From assembly GCA_003956705.1 (NCBI GenBank), contig QZCP01000118.1, positions 1 to 64,000 of the forward strand: DNA of 64,000 nucleotides, in the 5' to 3' direction. The DNA comes from Brevipalpus yothersi. Taxonomy: Eukaryota > Arthropoda > Arachnida > Trombidiformes > Tenuipalpidae. Positions 49,441 through 63,453 of this stretch are shown in pieces (the first letter of the stretch is position 1; each line of letters starts with the position of its first letter). The position numbers were made by a program, and so were the translations under genes. A model generated the notes under the pieces. The model had not been told where the DNA came from. It worked only from the letters and a program-made list of their open reading frames with translations, and made no database searches.

Positions 49441-51542
49441 AATTTTTACACTGGCCATCAGTATCATTTTGACCAAAAAATTCATCCATCTCATGTTGAA
49501 AAAGAATCGATTCTTTTTTTACACTATGACAGTATATCCATTTGAAATTTGCCAGATTTTCATCACTAAACTAGAGTAAGAGATATGTCATTCATCGGGC
49601 TCATAAGTTTGAAACTTTTTTTTCCATCCATATGACATGAAAGAAAACCGCCATCGGGCACATGATCACATATACAGATCACCACCATTATGTGTATGTC
49701 GATGGTATTTTGGCGGGCCAGTTAGTGGGTAGCTACTAGTGTAGTAATCTTGGCTCTGATTTCCTCTTGAATGAATTTTCTGCAAACTTTTGCGAACGAT
49801 TTCATTTTCACTGAAAAGATACAAGTTCGATTATGTGTTTTGCCATCTAAGAACACGAATTTTCTCTCCATATCAGTGAACACCGCTAAAGAGAGTTCCC
49901 AGACAGATAAGCAATATCAAAAGAAAGTGTCGAGTGAGAATAGCGAAAAAGATATGAGAGCGTGAATGTGTCTCTATGTATGTGTATACCAAAGTAAAAT
50001 GAGAAACTTTGAGCATAAATTACAGTTCATATTATGCATCATTTGAATAGTGTAAGAATGATACTGTGGAGGTGAGAGCCACAGAGATGGAAAGATATTC
50101 ATATTCTATGTGACTCTTTTTTCCCCTCTCTTTTTCACTCTCCACTCAAGTGTGTTACGCTCTCTCTCTCTCTTCTCGAAAGTCCTATGAATCGAATAGT
50201 GAATGGCCTGAACGGATTCAATGTTCGGCAAAAAGGAAGGAAAGAAAAATAGAGAGAGAGAGAATCGAATATTCTAAGCTATTATATTGGTTAGTTATTC
50301 TTGAATGTTTACCTTTCATCTTGCCCGGACCTTTTGTTACTTGCCTCTATTTAGGCTTCTATTCTTACTTACATTTCACTTCCAGCGGGCTCTCTCTCTC
50401 TTTCTCTCTCTTTCTCTTCTTAGACTATTCCTTGAGCTTTCCATACTCTCTCCGGTCACTATGTGTGTGTGTGTGAGAAGACCTTTTTCTTTCACCTCTG
50501 ACCTGAGTACGACTCGATCTGGGTATCGGACTTTCTCTCTCTCTTTCTCGTCCTTTTTCATTGAAATATACACACATATTCATCTGCTGGTGTGTAAAGT
50601 CGTGTCTTCTGTCCTCACAACTGAGAGAGAAAGAAAGAGAGAGAGAAGAATATCTCTCATATATGTATGGATTCTTGACCCACTCGCTTCACCTTTCATT
50701 CATCCTAGTATTCTCTCTTTCTCTCTTTCTACACTCTGGCCTACCATTTAGGATCAATTCATGGTGTACATTCAAAAATCGCTCTCCTGTGTAGAGGCCA
50801 TCCACTGTCTTGCTGAGTTTTGAACATTCTTCTCGATTCTCAATTTCTTCCAAGTGATATTGCAAGCAAACACTGGGCCACTGATAGAAATGGATAGAGC
50901 ACTTTTCCGACTCTTAGTCGAGAGCGATTTTCCGGCCACTTTTAAGGATTTCTTCTTCGACAGAACATTTGGCAAACTTTTGGACAGCAAGCTGCTTGAG
51001 AGGCTAGAGTCCTTCTCAGCTTCGCTTTGCTCATCTCAACACAATAATCCGATTCGCTCTTCTTTCATTTGATCTCCTTATTAGCCTGATTATGCCGATA
51101 ATTATCATCCATAGGCCCGTTATAATTGGCCCAATGATGGGCATCCCAGAATCACAACTCTCAGCTGATCAGCTATCCAATGACTAAAAAAAGCAGTCCT
51201 AATGCAATCAATACATCATTGTTTGACCGGAACGATATGCTCATCTCGACCCTCATCTCGGCTTGAGTTCGACATGCACCAACTTTTCACACACACAAAA
51301 ACTCAGACTCAGACAGTAGTCATGTTTCACAGGTCTTTGTTTGAGCCCGCTTAACAGCAGTGTCTCTATTCAATAACTATTGTGACCGGAAAAAAATTCT
51401 AGTACCACTCATATATGGCTCAGGAAGTATACTCATTTTTTCCATTCCGATTGGCCATTATTAAACCAGCTCATATTCAAATTCTCTCTATTCCAACCCT
51501 CTTGTATTTTATCCTAAAATGAACGTGCTACTGGTTGCTATC

Positions 51543-51543
<1 letters not shown>

Positions 51544-51604
<61 letters not shown>
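51544..51604. repeat. (GA)n microsatellite
   Basis: Uninterrupted GA run of about 30 units. Confidence 0.95.
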
Positions 51605-51609
<5 letters not shown>

Positions 51610-53286
51610 AAGTGCCAATATTGATGGCTTTTCATGGCTTCTCCATTGAATAACTAGCTCGACAATCCAGATCATAGCTCAACAACGACATGTTTAAGCC
51701 AAACATTTACTCTTCATTCTCTTCTCTCTTTTTGGCTTATACTCTCAAAAAGCTCGATTCTGTGGATATATATTGGTGTGTGTGTGTCCCTATGCACGCG
51801 GTGTTTTAAGCCGATTGTGTATTGGGTCACCTTTATTATGGGCTACAGAGGACTACAGAGGATCATTTTGGCTCTTTTTTCCCTCTTCAAATGGGTTGTG
51901 AAGAAAGTATTTTATCCCCTAGTTTTTTTGGACCATTCAAGTAAAGCTTCACATTGAATCAACCGCTTGAGGCTTTCGCTTTCTCCATGCGATAGCTTTT
52001 AACTTGGACCTTCAACATGTACTGAAAATTGATGGATTTTCGAAATTAGACTCGAACTAGATCAAAGCTCGAAAAAACTCTCTACTTCCAATTGTTCCCC
52101 ATTATGGTCAGATAATCCAATAAAAATGCTTGATGGAAGAGAAAAAATTTCACAATTTTCTAAGAAGTGAAGATATAAAGAGAGATAGACTTGGATCATC
52201 TATTTGTGAGAGAAAAAAATCAATCGTAATACGAGTAGAAGAATTGAGAATGAAAGAATCTTCTGGAAGAATCAGCTATTGTTGTGATTCGAATAGTTTT
52301 CTATTGAAGAATGGTAACATCATTCGAAATTGAAATCATCTCAATTTATCGCTGACAGCTTCTCACACAACAGAGTCAATCGAACGATTCTATCTTGTTT
52401 TTCATGTTTTAAAACGTTTCTATCGATAAAATGATTGAAAAATTCAGATTCCCTTGCCAGAAACTATCAGTCATCACTTAAGGGTATTTGGAAGAAAAAC
52501 TTCTCTCTGTATAATCGACATCACAGAACGTATTTATCAAAATTTGCTTGCCTCAAGTATAATCCATATATTTTCAATTTATGCTTTTCTTGGTCCAGAG
52601 GCTAGAATTTTTTGACCTAATCTGATCCACATGTTCCGAAATCCAATCATACGATAGCCTCTGACTTGTGTTTTTTTCGTTCCTGATGTACTCCTTAGAG
52701 TTTTGATTTATCACCAAAAACGAATAAAAGAAGAGTGAAGATGCTCTAATATCTCTCTGATACATCAGGAAAAACATGTCATCACTTTTCGTGTATCGGA
52801 AATTCACTTGATTTCTGAGATGTCCATAATGCTGAAAATAGATACATGTGTGTAAGTTAATCTGTGGTCGAACAGAACGATGATCCACAATGACGCCTGG
52901 ATGACATGGTATAAAGTGAAGATAATCACTCGAATCAGAAGGAGAGAAGAAAAGATGATAATAATAAGAGGAGGAAAAGGTCAGTTTCTTGTACTTGGGA
53001 GTGGTTCCTTTCTCCACATCTCATCATTTTCTTCTTACCTCTTCTTGCCATCATCCTTAATGGTGATTGAGGGAGGAGAGAAAAGCAAGATATCTTCCAT
53101 CCAAGTCAAGGTAAATCTTATCCACCATAAAATGAAAAGAGATAGATAGATAGGATGAGCTCAGGAGGAGGCATAGGAAATGATGCGAAAAGTCGAAGCA
53201 TGCAAGCAAAGGGTCAGCTGGTGGAAGGTGATCGGCCTTTTATCCTCCCCCTCAGATCACAATATCAAAATGAAAATCACATAGAA

Positions 53287-53289
<3 letters not shown>

Positions 53290-53324
<35 letters not shown>
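53290..53324. repeat. (GA)n microsatellite
   Basis: GA run of about 17 units. Confidence 0.95.
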
Positions 53325-53327
<3 letters not shown>

Positions 53328-53811
53328 GTTGCTCGTGATTCAAGTCCATTCACATAATTTGCCCTCCGTCGAGCCCACTTGACAATTGAACCAGTATAAC
53401 CAGAGAGAAAGATGGAAAAAGAAAGTGGACACGCATATAGTCATTACATGTCATCATCAGAATCCGATCAGAATAGCTGGCCATGATTGGAATTGGAATC
53501 ATCATCATTCCTATCTTGGATGACTGTGAGCCAAAAGCTTGAGCTAGAAAGAAAATGAAGAAAACATGATTTTGGTACACTATTGTTCATGGAGAGAGAG
53601 TGATGAAACTATTCTCTCATTTGGCCTCCTCTTGGATGCCTTATGCCGAGTTTTGATGAGGAGTAGAGAGGAAGAGAGGGAGAGAGAGAAGATCTGAGAG
53701 TTCTCTCACCATTCTGATGAGTGATTGTTGTTCTAGATCATCCAATTTCCAACTTAACACATCCAGGATTGTTCAACTGACAGCGATTAGGGTGCAGAAA
53801 GAGAGAGGCCA

Positions 53812-53833
53812 AAGAGAGAGAGAGAGAGAGAGA
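53812..53833. repeat. (GA)n microsatellite, short
   Basis: GA run of about ten units. Confidence 0.9.
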
Positions 53834-55756
53834 AACGGGAATTCGGCCTGAATTGTATTTCTATTGCTGGCAACATCTGAACCGCATCACCGGCAAAGCA
53901 ATCTACTGGTTACTATTCTTTTTTTTTCGTGCAGCAGCATCCATGCAATTCGTTATGTTCACTTTCACTTTTGATCTATCCGTGTATTCCTGATTTTCCA
54001 TGGAGATTTTTTCTCTCTCTCCCAGAAGGAGGATTACCTCGCCTTATCCTGATCCAATCTAGAGTGACTTTTCATCGATCAAATTAGACCAACCGATACA
54101 AGATGTACACACACACCGAGGATACAATTGAACATTGTCTCCAATATCAAGTTCAGGCTACACTTACTTAATCATCCCCTCTTTTTTGGATGAAAAAAAG
54201 AATCATCATCTTCAATGAATGTACCATTCTACAATAATCTGATGGAAGCCACACTCGTATACTGACACGTACATTCATTTAATGTGATCATGAATGCAAT
54301 CAAACGTATCGATAGATCATATGTTGTGTCCCTCCGAGAAGCTTTTATTAATCATGATGATTTTTTCTTCCACCATATTATTGCTCATGTCTTGTGGTTA
54401 ATTCTCCAAAAATAGCAGTTGTTTCCTACGATCAAATGATGATGATAAAACGCCTCCCGTTTTATGACCACAAGCTAACTTTGGTCAAAATCTCATTTTT
54501 TTTTCGGGATCCATTGAATTCAGTTATCATGCTTCCTAATCCAAAACCACATAAATATATATATCTATATATATATATAAACTTATTCAGACACATGTTC
54601 AAACTGGTAGTTTGATGGCCTCTCTCAGCTTGATATCTGTTCACTGAACACAAATCAAATTCTAATTCAATCTTATTCTTTTTTCTTCCGCTACTGTTGA
54701 ATTGCTTCATGAGAATATTGTTCAATCATGATTGTTTCTGGTCCTTTTCACTTTTCAATGGGTGTTAAATCATGTTAACCTCGCTGTCTCTCCACAGAAT
54801 ACACCTCAGCCTTTTGTAAGTGAATATTGATACTGTTTCAAATCTCATGAATTCAAATAAATGCAGTTATTGTTCAATTTAGGGAAACAAATGCTCAATC
54901 TATTGTTTCTTTCCGCAATCTATCATATTATTATTCCCTCTGCTTCCAAAAGGCTGAAGTTCCTAGCGAAATTGTAAAGAAATCATGCAGTGAAGTGTGT
55001 GTATACATCAATAGAGAAAGAGAAAGAAATAAAATCGATTATCAGATCATATTGATAGATGGAAAAAATGTAAAAAGTTGCATTCCAAATGCTATGTGTT
55101 CATGAAACACCAATTGATTGGTACATGTGTCACATGCCTTATGGGAATCTTCAACTTAGATGCTTTCAACTGTATTGAATCATCATGCCTCACTTAGCTT
55201 CATCAAAAATCGAAACTTTTACTCCATTATATAGTGGTATACTTATATACTTGCAACTTCATTCGTCTCTGGATGATTAACCCTAGAATAGGGAATCCTA
55301 GTAGCTGCAATAAGTGAGTAAGTAATCAGTAAAAAGAGAGAGAAAGAAAGAATATCGTCAATCAGAAAAACCTTACAAGTGAATCGAGTAAATGAATTAG
55401 ATTTTCTTCGGAAAGCTGATACAAATTGCATGAGTCCGAGTAGAGAAAGGATGCTCAAAGAAAAATGGGTATCAAGAGAATTGTATCGAAATCTTTGAGT
55501 TCAACATTTGCTCCAATTCGAAACCTTGCCAAGTGATCTAGATTAGAGCGTTCTATTTGCTGTCAGGTCTTCAGCCAATAAGTATCTTTTAACACACATA
55601 TTGGACCATAATATTCATGAACAAAGATGCTCAATGTGATTTTATGTGGCCTCTAGATCAATGAATGCTCTGAAACACAATTGAATCTTGAGTATTGGAT
55701 ACCTTCTCATGATCATTTGTTGCTATATACATGTATGATGAATCTTTCACGTATTC

Positions 55757-55760
<4 letters not shown>

Positions 55761-55822
<62 letters not shown>
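55761..55822. repeat. (GA)n microsatellite
   Basis: Uninterrupted GA run of about 31 units. Confidence 0.95.
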
Positions 55823-55825
<3 letters not shown>

Positions 55826-58800
55826 GCATTTTGGGAAGATAATGTGTCAACAATTGATAATATAAATGTTCTTTCGTTCTACCTGATAAAACTACCAACT
55901 TCTTGGAAGTTTTAACAAGTTTTTGATTGTGAAATACAGTTGGTGTTGAATCGGAAATGCTATTAAATTTTTCTTTCAGTCCAAAATCCTTTCATCATTT
56001 GTCTACTCTTTTGTATTGAATTCGAAACGCTGAATTCATCAAGCAATTAAGGTAAAGTACGCCATTAACAGAGGAGTTGAAATTGAATTGTCAAATTCGA
56101 TTGTAGTCTTCTTTTGCTTTTTCTAGGTGCAGTGACTTGCAGTGATTGATAGTGAAGCCTGTTGCTCGCCTAGTTTCTGTTCAAATCATTGCCCAGAAAG
56201 AACCGTTAGTTTAATCAGAACATTTTTCACAGGAAATCACAGGGAACCCAGTCAACACTATCTGCTATCCAGGGAAAGTGAATGTTTTTCTACCTCCTTC
56301 TGATAATCTTTTCGGTCAACAAAATCAACCAAAAATTTTTCGAGATCCAGAGTTTTCGATCACCTAAGTTCAATTTTGAGAGACAGAGAAAGAGATGTCT
56401 ATGATGGAAGATGATCATGAAAAAGTCATTAGCTTCCTCGAAGAATGGAAAAAATTTTTGGAGTGATGAAATAAGATTATTTATTTTTTTCTTCCTGACT
56501 TTCTTGTTGACTCTAAACGAAAATTGAAAATATCTCCCATAATCAGAGCAAAAACGTGTCCAATTATCTATTAATATGAAGAATCTCGATCATCCTCATT
56601 TTCTTTCTCCCCTCATAACTGACCAGCGTTATATTTAATGTGTATACATGTACAAATGCCCAAAGCTATGGTGGAAGGCCCCGCAATTGCATAGTATCAA
56701 TATATTCTGTGAACATTGGTGATCCCATTGAAACAGAGCAGATTTAATTCCTTTGATAGGGTCATTTAGCAAAAAGAGAGCCCAAACTCTTCACCCTCAA
56801 GCGAAATCGAAACTGAAAAGGCCTCTGATGGCAAAATAGTGGCTTGAAATGGCGAAAGAGGCTCTCATGATTCCATTCTTACCTGCTTTCATTGATAAAT
56901 GATGATCAAATTCAATTCGTTAGATTATTAGAGAGCTTTAAATCATCTGGAAATAGATAAAACATAGAAAGAAATGAGAAAGAGAGAGAGTCAGTGAGAG
57001 AGAGAGAGTCAGTGAGAAATTATTCCTTTACGATGATCGCCCTGGTTGAGAGAGAGAAAGAGCACCCATGATGGGCCACCCCAATAGGTAACTAGCTTGG
57101 GTTGAAATAGATTACCAACTCTTGGCACCTTGTGTTATCATCTCTCCCAGTCGGTAGTATACTTATCGATGGTATGTATGTGTATGAGCTTTGGGAACAT
57201 TCGAAAGCGACTGATCATTCGAAAACATGATGTCCAGCAGTTCTGTTGGGCTCATCAGGTATATGGCCATAAATAACGCCTGCACCAACAACATCCCACG
57301 GTATGTGGCCACTTGCTGGTTCTTCATAGACATACATCCCTACCTGTCATGATGGAAAAAGTTCTAAAAACATAAATATTCAAGACTAAAAAAGCTTATC
57401 AAGTGAAGAATAATGTTGACCTTAATTGGTCATCGCATCTGAACTTTTTTGTGGTTATTTTGGTGTGAGGAAATAACATAATTTTCCCGGAAGAATTTAT
57501 GAAGAAAATATGCTTACTTGCCTACTTACTCATAAACGATTGTGTGTGTATGTTATTCATGTATGTTTGTAATTTTTCGAGCTGTTCATCAGAACATGAA
57601 AAGCAACAAGTATATGAATGAGAGTATAATTGATTTTTTAATCCTTTTGTTATTCAAATTATCCATGAAAAGGATGGACAAAGGCTATGATTATCCATTA
57701 AACAGCGGATCTTCTCTTTCCCAAGAATAAAAGATCTCTCAAATCTCCAGAATCTTAGTTGAATCTTAGTGTATTCCCGCTCTCTCTCTCCGTATTCTGA
57801 TGGTAAGAGGAAAAAGGCCATTTGAGGCCATCCAGCTAGTGGTCTGCCCATTCTTACTTACTTGCTTGTTACACATGAGCTTAAAATGATTTTGGCCTCG
57901 GCAAAAGTGTTAGATTTATTACCAATTCTTTGAGCCGATAAAATCTTGTTATCAACCGGATAAATTATGAGCACAAGATGGGCCACAAAATAGGATGACC
58001 CAAACTACTACCAGCACTACTGGCTAGCTTACTTTCAGAAGGGCCGACATGATAGATATTCTCTCTCTCACACACATACACAGAAGATGAGGAAGAATAA
58101 AAATGGATGAAAATTACGGAAAGGAAGTGGGAGGAAGAGTTTGCATGGAGAAGCTATTCACTGGAATTTCGTAGGAAGGCGAGAAAATTGGAGCCCAACA
58201 CACAAGCCTGTGTATATTTACATGGAAATTTTCTCTCTCTTCCAAAAGCAATTGGCTCATGGATCAATTCAAGTTTACCAGAATTAAAGTATCATTATTA
58301 TACGACTAGTGAGTAAGATGGCAAGGCAAACATATATAAGGGAAAAAAGGAAGGCAAAAAGGGCTAAAAAGAAGAAAACAGAAATAAAGAGAAAAAAGGA
58401 AGATAAGTTTGGTTGCAAAATTTGAATGTATTTCTACGTTAATTAAAATAAGAGTACATCAGTGGAATGATTGCTTTGTGGAAGGGAGTGCTAAAGAGAA
58501 ATGAGATGCAAATGATTCATCTTTTCGACAGAGAAAGTAATCAAAAGAGACTCATTCTCGACAGGTTCAAGTAGGAAATTACTTTTTTTTCTTCTTTTGA
58601 CAATGATTTTCCAATAGCCCACCTCACAGTCACTCCAGTTAGGTAGCGGGTTATTCATTCCATCCACTGATACACATTTTCCACATCTTCATCACTTATT
58701 TTAATGCTTCTTTTCTCTCTCTTCCATATACACTTCTCACTGGCTCTAAAGCACTGAGTGTCTGTGTGTCTATGGTGTAACATGCTCATATATATTCAGC

Positions 58801-59708
58801 GAACCTGTAAATTGTTCACCATGCAATATATACCTCCAACTTCTGTATAGCGATAATGGCCCATGTCATTTTTTCACGTCTTCTGTTTCGAATTCAAAAC
58901 GATACGATCTTCCACATATCCTCTCTGTCTTCATTCCACCAATAGCTATATCCAACCAAATTGGACCATATTCTTTGGCAACCATATGAGGACACGCTTT
59001 GATGACCAGGCATCTCTATTCAATTCTAAACCTAATTCATCTTCAAACCTCGACCTCAAGCCCGGCCATTTAAAACGCACCCTATTCAGAGCCGCTTGTA
59101 TCCCGCTTGCATGGATGACTTGGAAAGTAACATTTGCGTTTCTCTCTTGCCTTTCTTTCTCTTTCCATCTTTTTTTTCACTAGACTTCCACAGACTTTTC
59201 CATTCATTTATCTCGGCTCTTTCTCTCTCATGTTCTTCTGTCCTCTTCTTATTCTTTCACCATGCTTTCTCTCTCTCTCTGTGTCTATGTTATCTGGCTA
59301 GTGGACGACCAACAAAAGATCTTCACTCTTTGCTTTTTGGAGTCACTTTTACAATTGAATTTTACGCTCAACCATCAGACGACTGGGCACGAGAATGTGG
59401 CACGGAAAAAGTTGTGTAGCTCAAAAGCTTCGATTTGGAAAACATTTTCACCCCAAAAAGATTCCACTGATGCCAATAGAGCGGATCGCAACTTGTATCT
59501 GAATGAATTAGAGAGAAGAGAAAGAGTTACTATTTTCCTTTTCAAACTGATTGTCATTGGAAAACAGCGTGAATATCTTCTTCTTCTTCTTTTTCTTGAT
59601 ACTATTATGCTCGCTTCCCATCCATGCTGTCTTCTCTCTCTTCTCTCACCCATCTCCTGTTTCTTTCAATTCTTTTCCATAGCTTTGTCTCTTCATCTAT
59701 TCTTCCCT

Positions 59709-59710
<2 letters not shown>

Positions 59711-59786
<76 letters not shown>
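59711..59786. repeat. (GA)n microsatellite, left side of gap
   Basis: GA run of about 38 units that runs straight into the N run. Confidence 0.95.
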
Positions 59787-59985
59787 NNNNNNNNNNNNNN
59801 NNNNNNNNNNNNNNNNNNNNNNNNNNNNNNNNNNNNNNNNNNNNNNNNNNNNNNNNNNNNNNNNNNNNNNNNNNNNNNNNNNNNNNNNNNNNNNNNNNNN
59901 NNNNNNNNNNNNNNNNNNNNNNNNNNNNNNNNNNNNNNNNNNNNNNNNNNNNNNNNNNNNNNNNNNNNNNNNNNNNNNNNNNNNN
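59787..59985. other. Assembly gap (199 N)
   Basis: Run of N with GA repeat on both sides, so the gap is probably the unresolved middle of one long GA tract. Confidence 1.

Positions 59986-60034
<49 letters not shown>
59986..60034. repeat. (GA)n microsatellite, right side of gap
   Basis: GA run of about 24 units continuing from the gap. Confidence 0.95.
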
Positions 60035-60036
<2 letters not shown>

Positions 60037-61642
60037 ATTCTACAATAAAGTGAACGGACTCTCCTCTCTCTCCATCTGATTCTGAATGAATCCTGAAATG
60101 TCTATGGCCCCTGATCTTACTCTCTATCATCTTTCAATGACTTTCTATCCACTCATTATGATAAAATTCAACCTTATGCTCGTTCATTTTGCTCATAATT
60201 TGGAGCATTCCTGTATATTTGTGAGGAAGAAAGAAAGACAGAAAAAGATAAAGGAAGAGAGAGAGAAAGCTCTATCGTGTCCTCTTCTGAATGAGACACA
60301 CAAATATTTGTTGATAGAATCACACTCTTATCGATTGACGTGTTTGAATGCTGATAGTAGATAATGTTCATTCTCTATTTATCACTCGAATTCCGGTGGC
60401 TTGAATGTGTGCGTATGTTTGTTGATGTGAGGATAGATCAGCATACTGTGATAACTGTTACTGAAAATGTGATCCCTATTCATGCTGGCCACAGATCATC
60501 GCTTGCTTTCTCAGATGAGAACGTGTATTGATAAAATCTGAAACCCATTCAAGCATTCTCGAAAATGAGCTAGATTAGGTTGGCTCACACAGTTTCGTTG
60601 AACTGACGTTTGGAGATGAGTTTTTGTTTGGACCTCTTGTAAGGAATAAAAGAAGAAGGATGAGAGAGAGATGCATCCTCTGAGAAAACTTTCTCCTCTC
60701 TTCAATGATAATGAATAAATAATAGATTTGATGTTGAATCAAGATAGCTCTGCTTGTTCACTTGAATTATTGCTAGTTCATCAAATTTCTATTTACGGAT
60801 CACAGATCACAGTTACTTTCTCTTTCTCTTCCAATCTTACAAGTTGACTTGGTTCCCATTTCGAGTGAATGATTCACGAAATAAGATTCCATCCTACCAT
60901 TGGATATCAAATCAGTGTCCATTGGGCAATGTGTATGGTGTACAATCTTACACAGTATTCCCACAACTGATAAACTGAGTGATGGAATGAAGAGACTTTC
61001 AATTACAAGTTGAAAACTTATTTTGCTCTCTCTCTCAAGTAAACAACTGTGTATATTATTCTTACTCTTCAATATCACGCCTTCCCAAAGCTGTCCAGGC
61101 GAATATTTTTGACATGTTCTGATGTATGATTTTCATGGCCCTACACCATGTGTCACTTTCACTTGGAACTTTCATATCAAATTTTCAAATCATGCTCATG
61201 ACATCAATTCAATTCCGATTCCAAAGCTAGTCGATAGTAGTAGTAAGAAAAAAAGTGACTCCACATTTACTGATAAAGTGAATAATGTTTCTCACTTGTA
61301 ACTCGCTTGATCCAAATGCTGTACACATCACCAAATGACCATGACTGGAACTGATCTTTGAGAATTTTTCTATGGATTCAATATCTATTCATATGTGTAT
61401 GTGTCCATGTATGTATTGTCTTCCACTCGAAATGATCAGTGTGTGTGTGTGCGGTATCACATCGAAGTTGGACTTTCAAATTAGATGTGGTCAATGGACA
61501 AGATGAATGAGCGGCTCACGGCACAACATAGTAGTACTACAGCAAGTTCCGTTATTCAAGATCACGATTCGAGCCACTCGTCAGTTTGTCCATTGGATTG
61601 GCTTCTGTAGATTGGACTGAAAAGAAAATAAACATTCATAGG

Positions 61643-61643
<1 letters not shown>

Positions 61644-61696
<53 letters not shown>
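61644..61696. repeat. (CT)n microsatellite
   Basis: Uninterrupted CT run of about 26 units. Confidence 0.95.
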
Positions 61697-61698
<2 letters not shown>

Positions 61699-62240
61699 GT
61701 AGATTCTATTTCGAGCAAAATAATCAGGGCCAACATGCTTATGACAGTCGATGAAGTGGATCAATGATTCGTAATACTACTAGAAAAGTAGGAAGCTTGA
61801 CATTAGAACGTGATATTACGCTCACAACGTGCTCTTCAGGCTAAAGTTTTTTCTCTGAATTAGTGATGATTTTTTTGCTCGCTTAGTGGTTCAATATATA
61901 CTCACATGTGTGATGTAATAATTTTGTGTGTTAATCCGAATGTGATTGCGATCACATTTGAATATGAATCTAATTGATGGAGAAGAACATACAAGAGAGA
62001 GGAAGAGAGAGAGAGAAGAAAAAAGTTAAACAAACATTCTGAATGATAAATATATATGAGCTCGCTTCAGTTAGTCTGTTTCATAAGCAATATGGCACGT
62101 GTCTAGAGAATTTTGACTATTTAACGGGACCTCCAGATTGTTTGCATACGACAGCCACCAAGATTTTTCTCATGATTTTCATTTCCATTTTTCTCTTGTC
62201 AGATAAATTTTGATACCAAATCTTGGAGAAGAGAGGAAGA

Positions 62241-62296
62241 GAAAGAGAGAGAGAGAGAGATGAGAGAGATGAGAGAGATGAGAGAGATGAGAGAGA
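62241..62296. repeat. GAGAGAGAT minisatellite after a GA tract
   Basis: About four copies of a 9-bp unit (GAGAGAGAT). The unit length is a multiple of three, so any frame through it repeats in protein. Confidence 0.9.
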
Positions 62297-62515
62297 ATTT
62301 ATATTATCGCAATATTTTTCCTTGGCCTCTCTTAACCTGAGGGCGTATTTTGCGTCAATCTTGTGGCCATTAGCGGATGAATCAAGCTCTTTGGGCCATC
62401 AAATTTTCGGAAAGAGAATCACGAGAATGGGCCCGGTGAAGGATGGGCTTTGATCGAGATGAAGGAAGATGGAGAGGAAGCAGTGATCCAATGAAACCTA
62501 CGGAAGAGAGAGTGA

Positions 62516-62518
<3 letters not shown>

Positions 62519-62548
<30 letters not shown>
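62519..62548. repeat. (GA)n microsatellite
   Basis: GA run of about 15 units. Confidence 0.95.
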
Positions 62549-62550
<2 letters not shown>

Positions 62551-63199
62551 GAGGTTCCCGAAAAAAAACAAGAAAAAGAAGTGAATTCAAGTCTACATGA
62601 TGGCCTCCGAATCTTGTCGGCGGTCTGAGAATAAAGTTCTGTTGCTTATTTATCGAATTCATTTTGTGAGTGGGCGTCCAGAAGATGGAGATGAGAGAGA
62701 GAGAGAGAGAAGAAAAATTTTTAGGGCCAAGAGAAACAAAGTGAAATACTTATTTCTACTTCATGATACAAACAAATTATCTCTCTCGGATTCCGTGCTC
62801 AATGATCCTCAGATCTTTGAACCAAGAGTATCCAGTCTACATTCTTGTTTAAAAGAAAGTGTAACATGTATCCACACTCGGTATACAAGCATGTGTGTAT
62901 GTCTTCCACTGTCTGAAGATCTTATCAAGATCGCTTGGCTGATTTTGGTAAAGTTGGTAAGGTGATTGCTGCTTTTATTGCCCAACAGAGTCTCAATTAG
63001 TTTACTTGATTCTAACCAACTTTGGTAGATTGAAAGAGAGAGAAAGAGAGAATGTCCAATGAGAAAAGGAAGTTAAGGTGAGAGGCAAGATAGAGTGAAT
63101 GAATTCGAAAACAAAGAATTCCAACAATGAGCTGTTAGATTGTTGAAACGATTGTTCACCTTCCAATTGAATATATTCATTTCACTCACATTCATTAGA

Positions 63200-63221
63200 T
63201 GAATGATCAATTGATCATTCA
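63200..63221. repeat. Perfect 22-bp palindrome
   Basis: The arm TGAATGATCAA (63200-63210) is followed without spacer by its exact reverse complement TTGATCATTCA (63211-63221). Confidence 0.9.
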
Positions 63222-63392
63222 GAGAAGCTGGGGTTCATTGAAACTCACACTTGCTTTCAACTCTTATCCTCTTCTTGCTTCACCCTGCAACAATCGTATC
63301 AAGTTATACTGATTGTATGTGAAGACTGATACACCTTTGAAACAAAAATCTTTCAGAAAATTCTGATTCCTTTCAGATCTTTCCTCTATCAG

Positions 63393-63451
<59 letters not shown>
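63393..63451. repeat. (CT)n microsatellite
   Basis: Uninterrupted CT run of about 29 units. Confidence 0.95.

Positions 63452-63453
<2 letters not shown>

Larger units (their letters stand above)
44801..52000. other. Gene-free region rich in simple repeats
   Basis: No supported gene. 46740-47200 is purine-rich with GGCGGT units near 47176-47194. 47460-48120 has a composition like a spliced leader region or 5' UTR, but no coding exon can be linked to it. Confidence 0.45.
52001..59710. other. Gene-free region
   Basis: No supported gene. Holds three GA tracts, a pair of GAGAGAGTCAGT units near 56980-57016 and a purine-rich stretch at 58316-58408. Confidence 0.45.

Noticed and set aside
59262..60053. 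Long plus-strand open frame across the second N run
   Set aside because: Its second half is GA repeat (Glu-Arg) and N; the first half has no domain.
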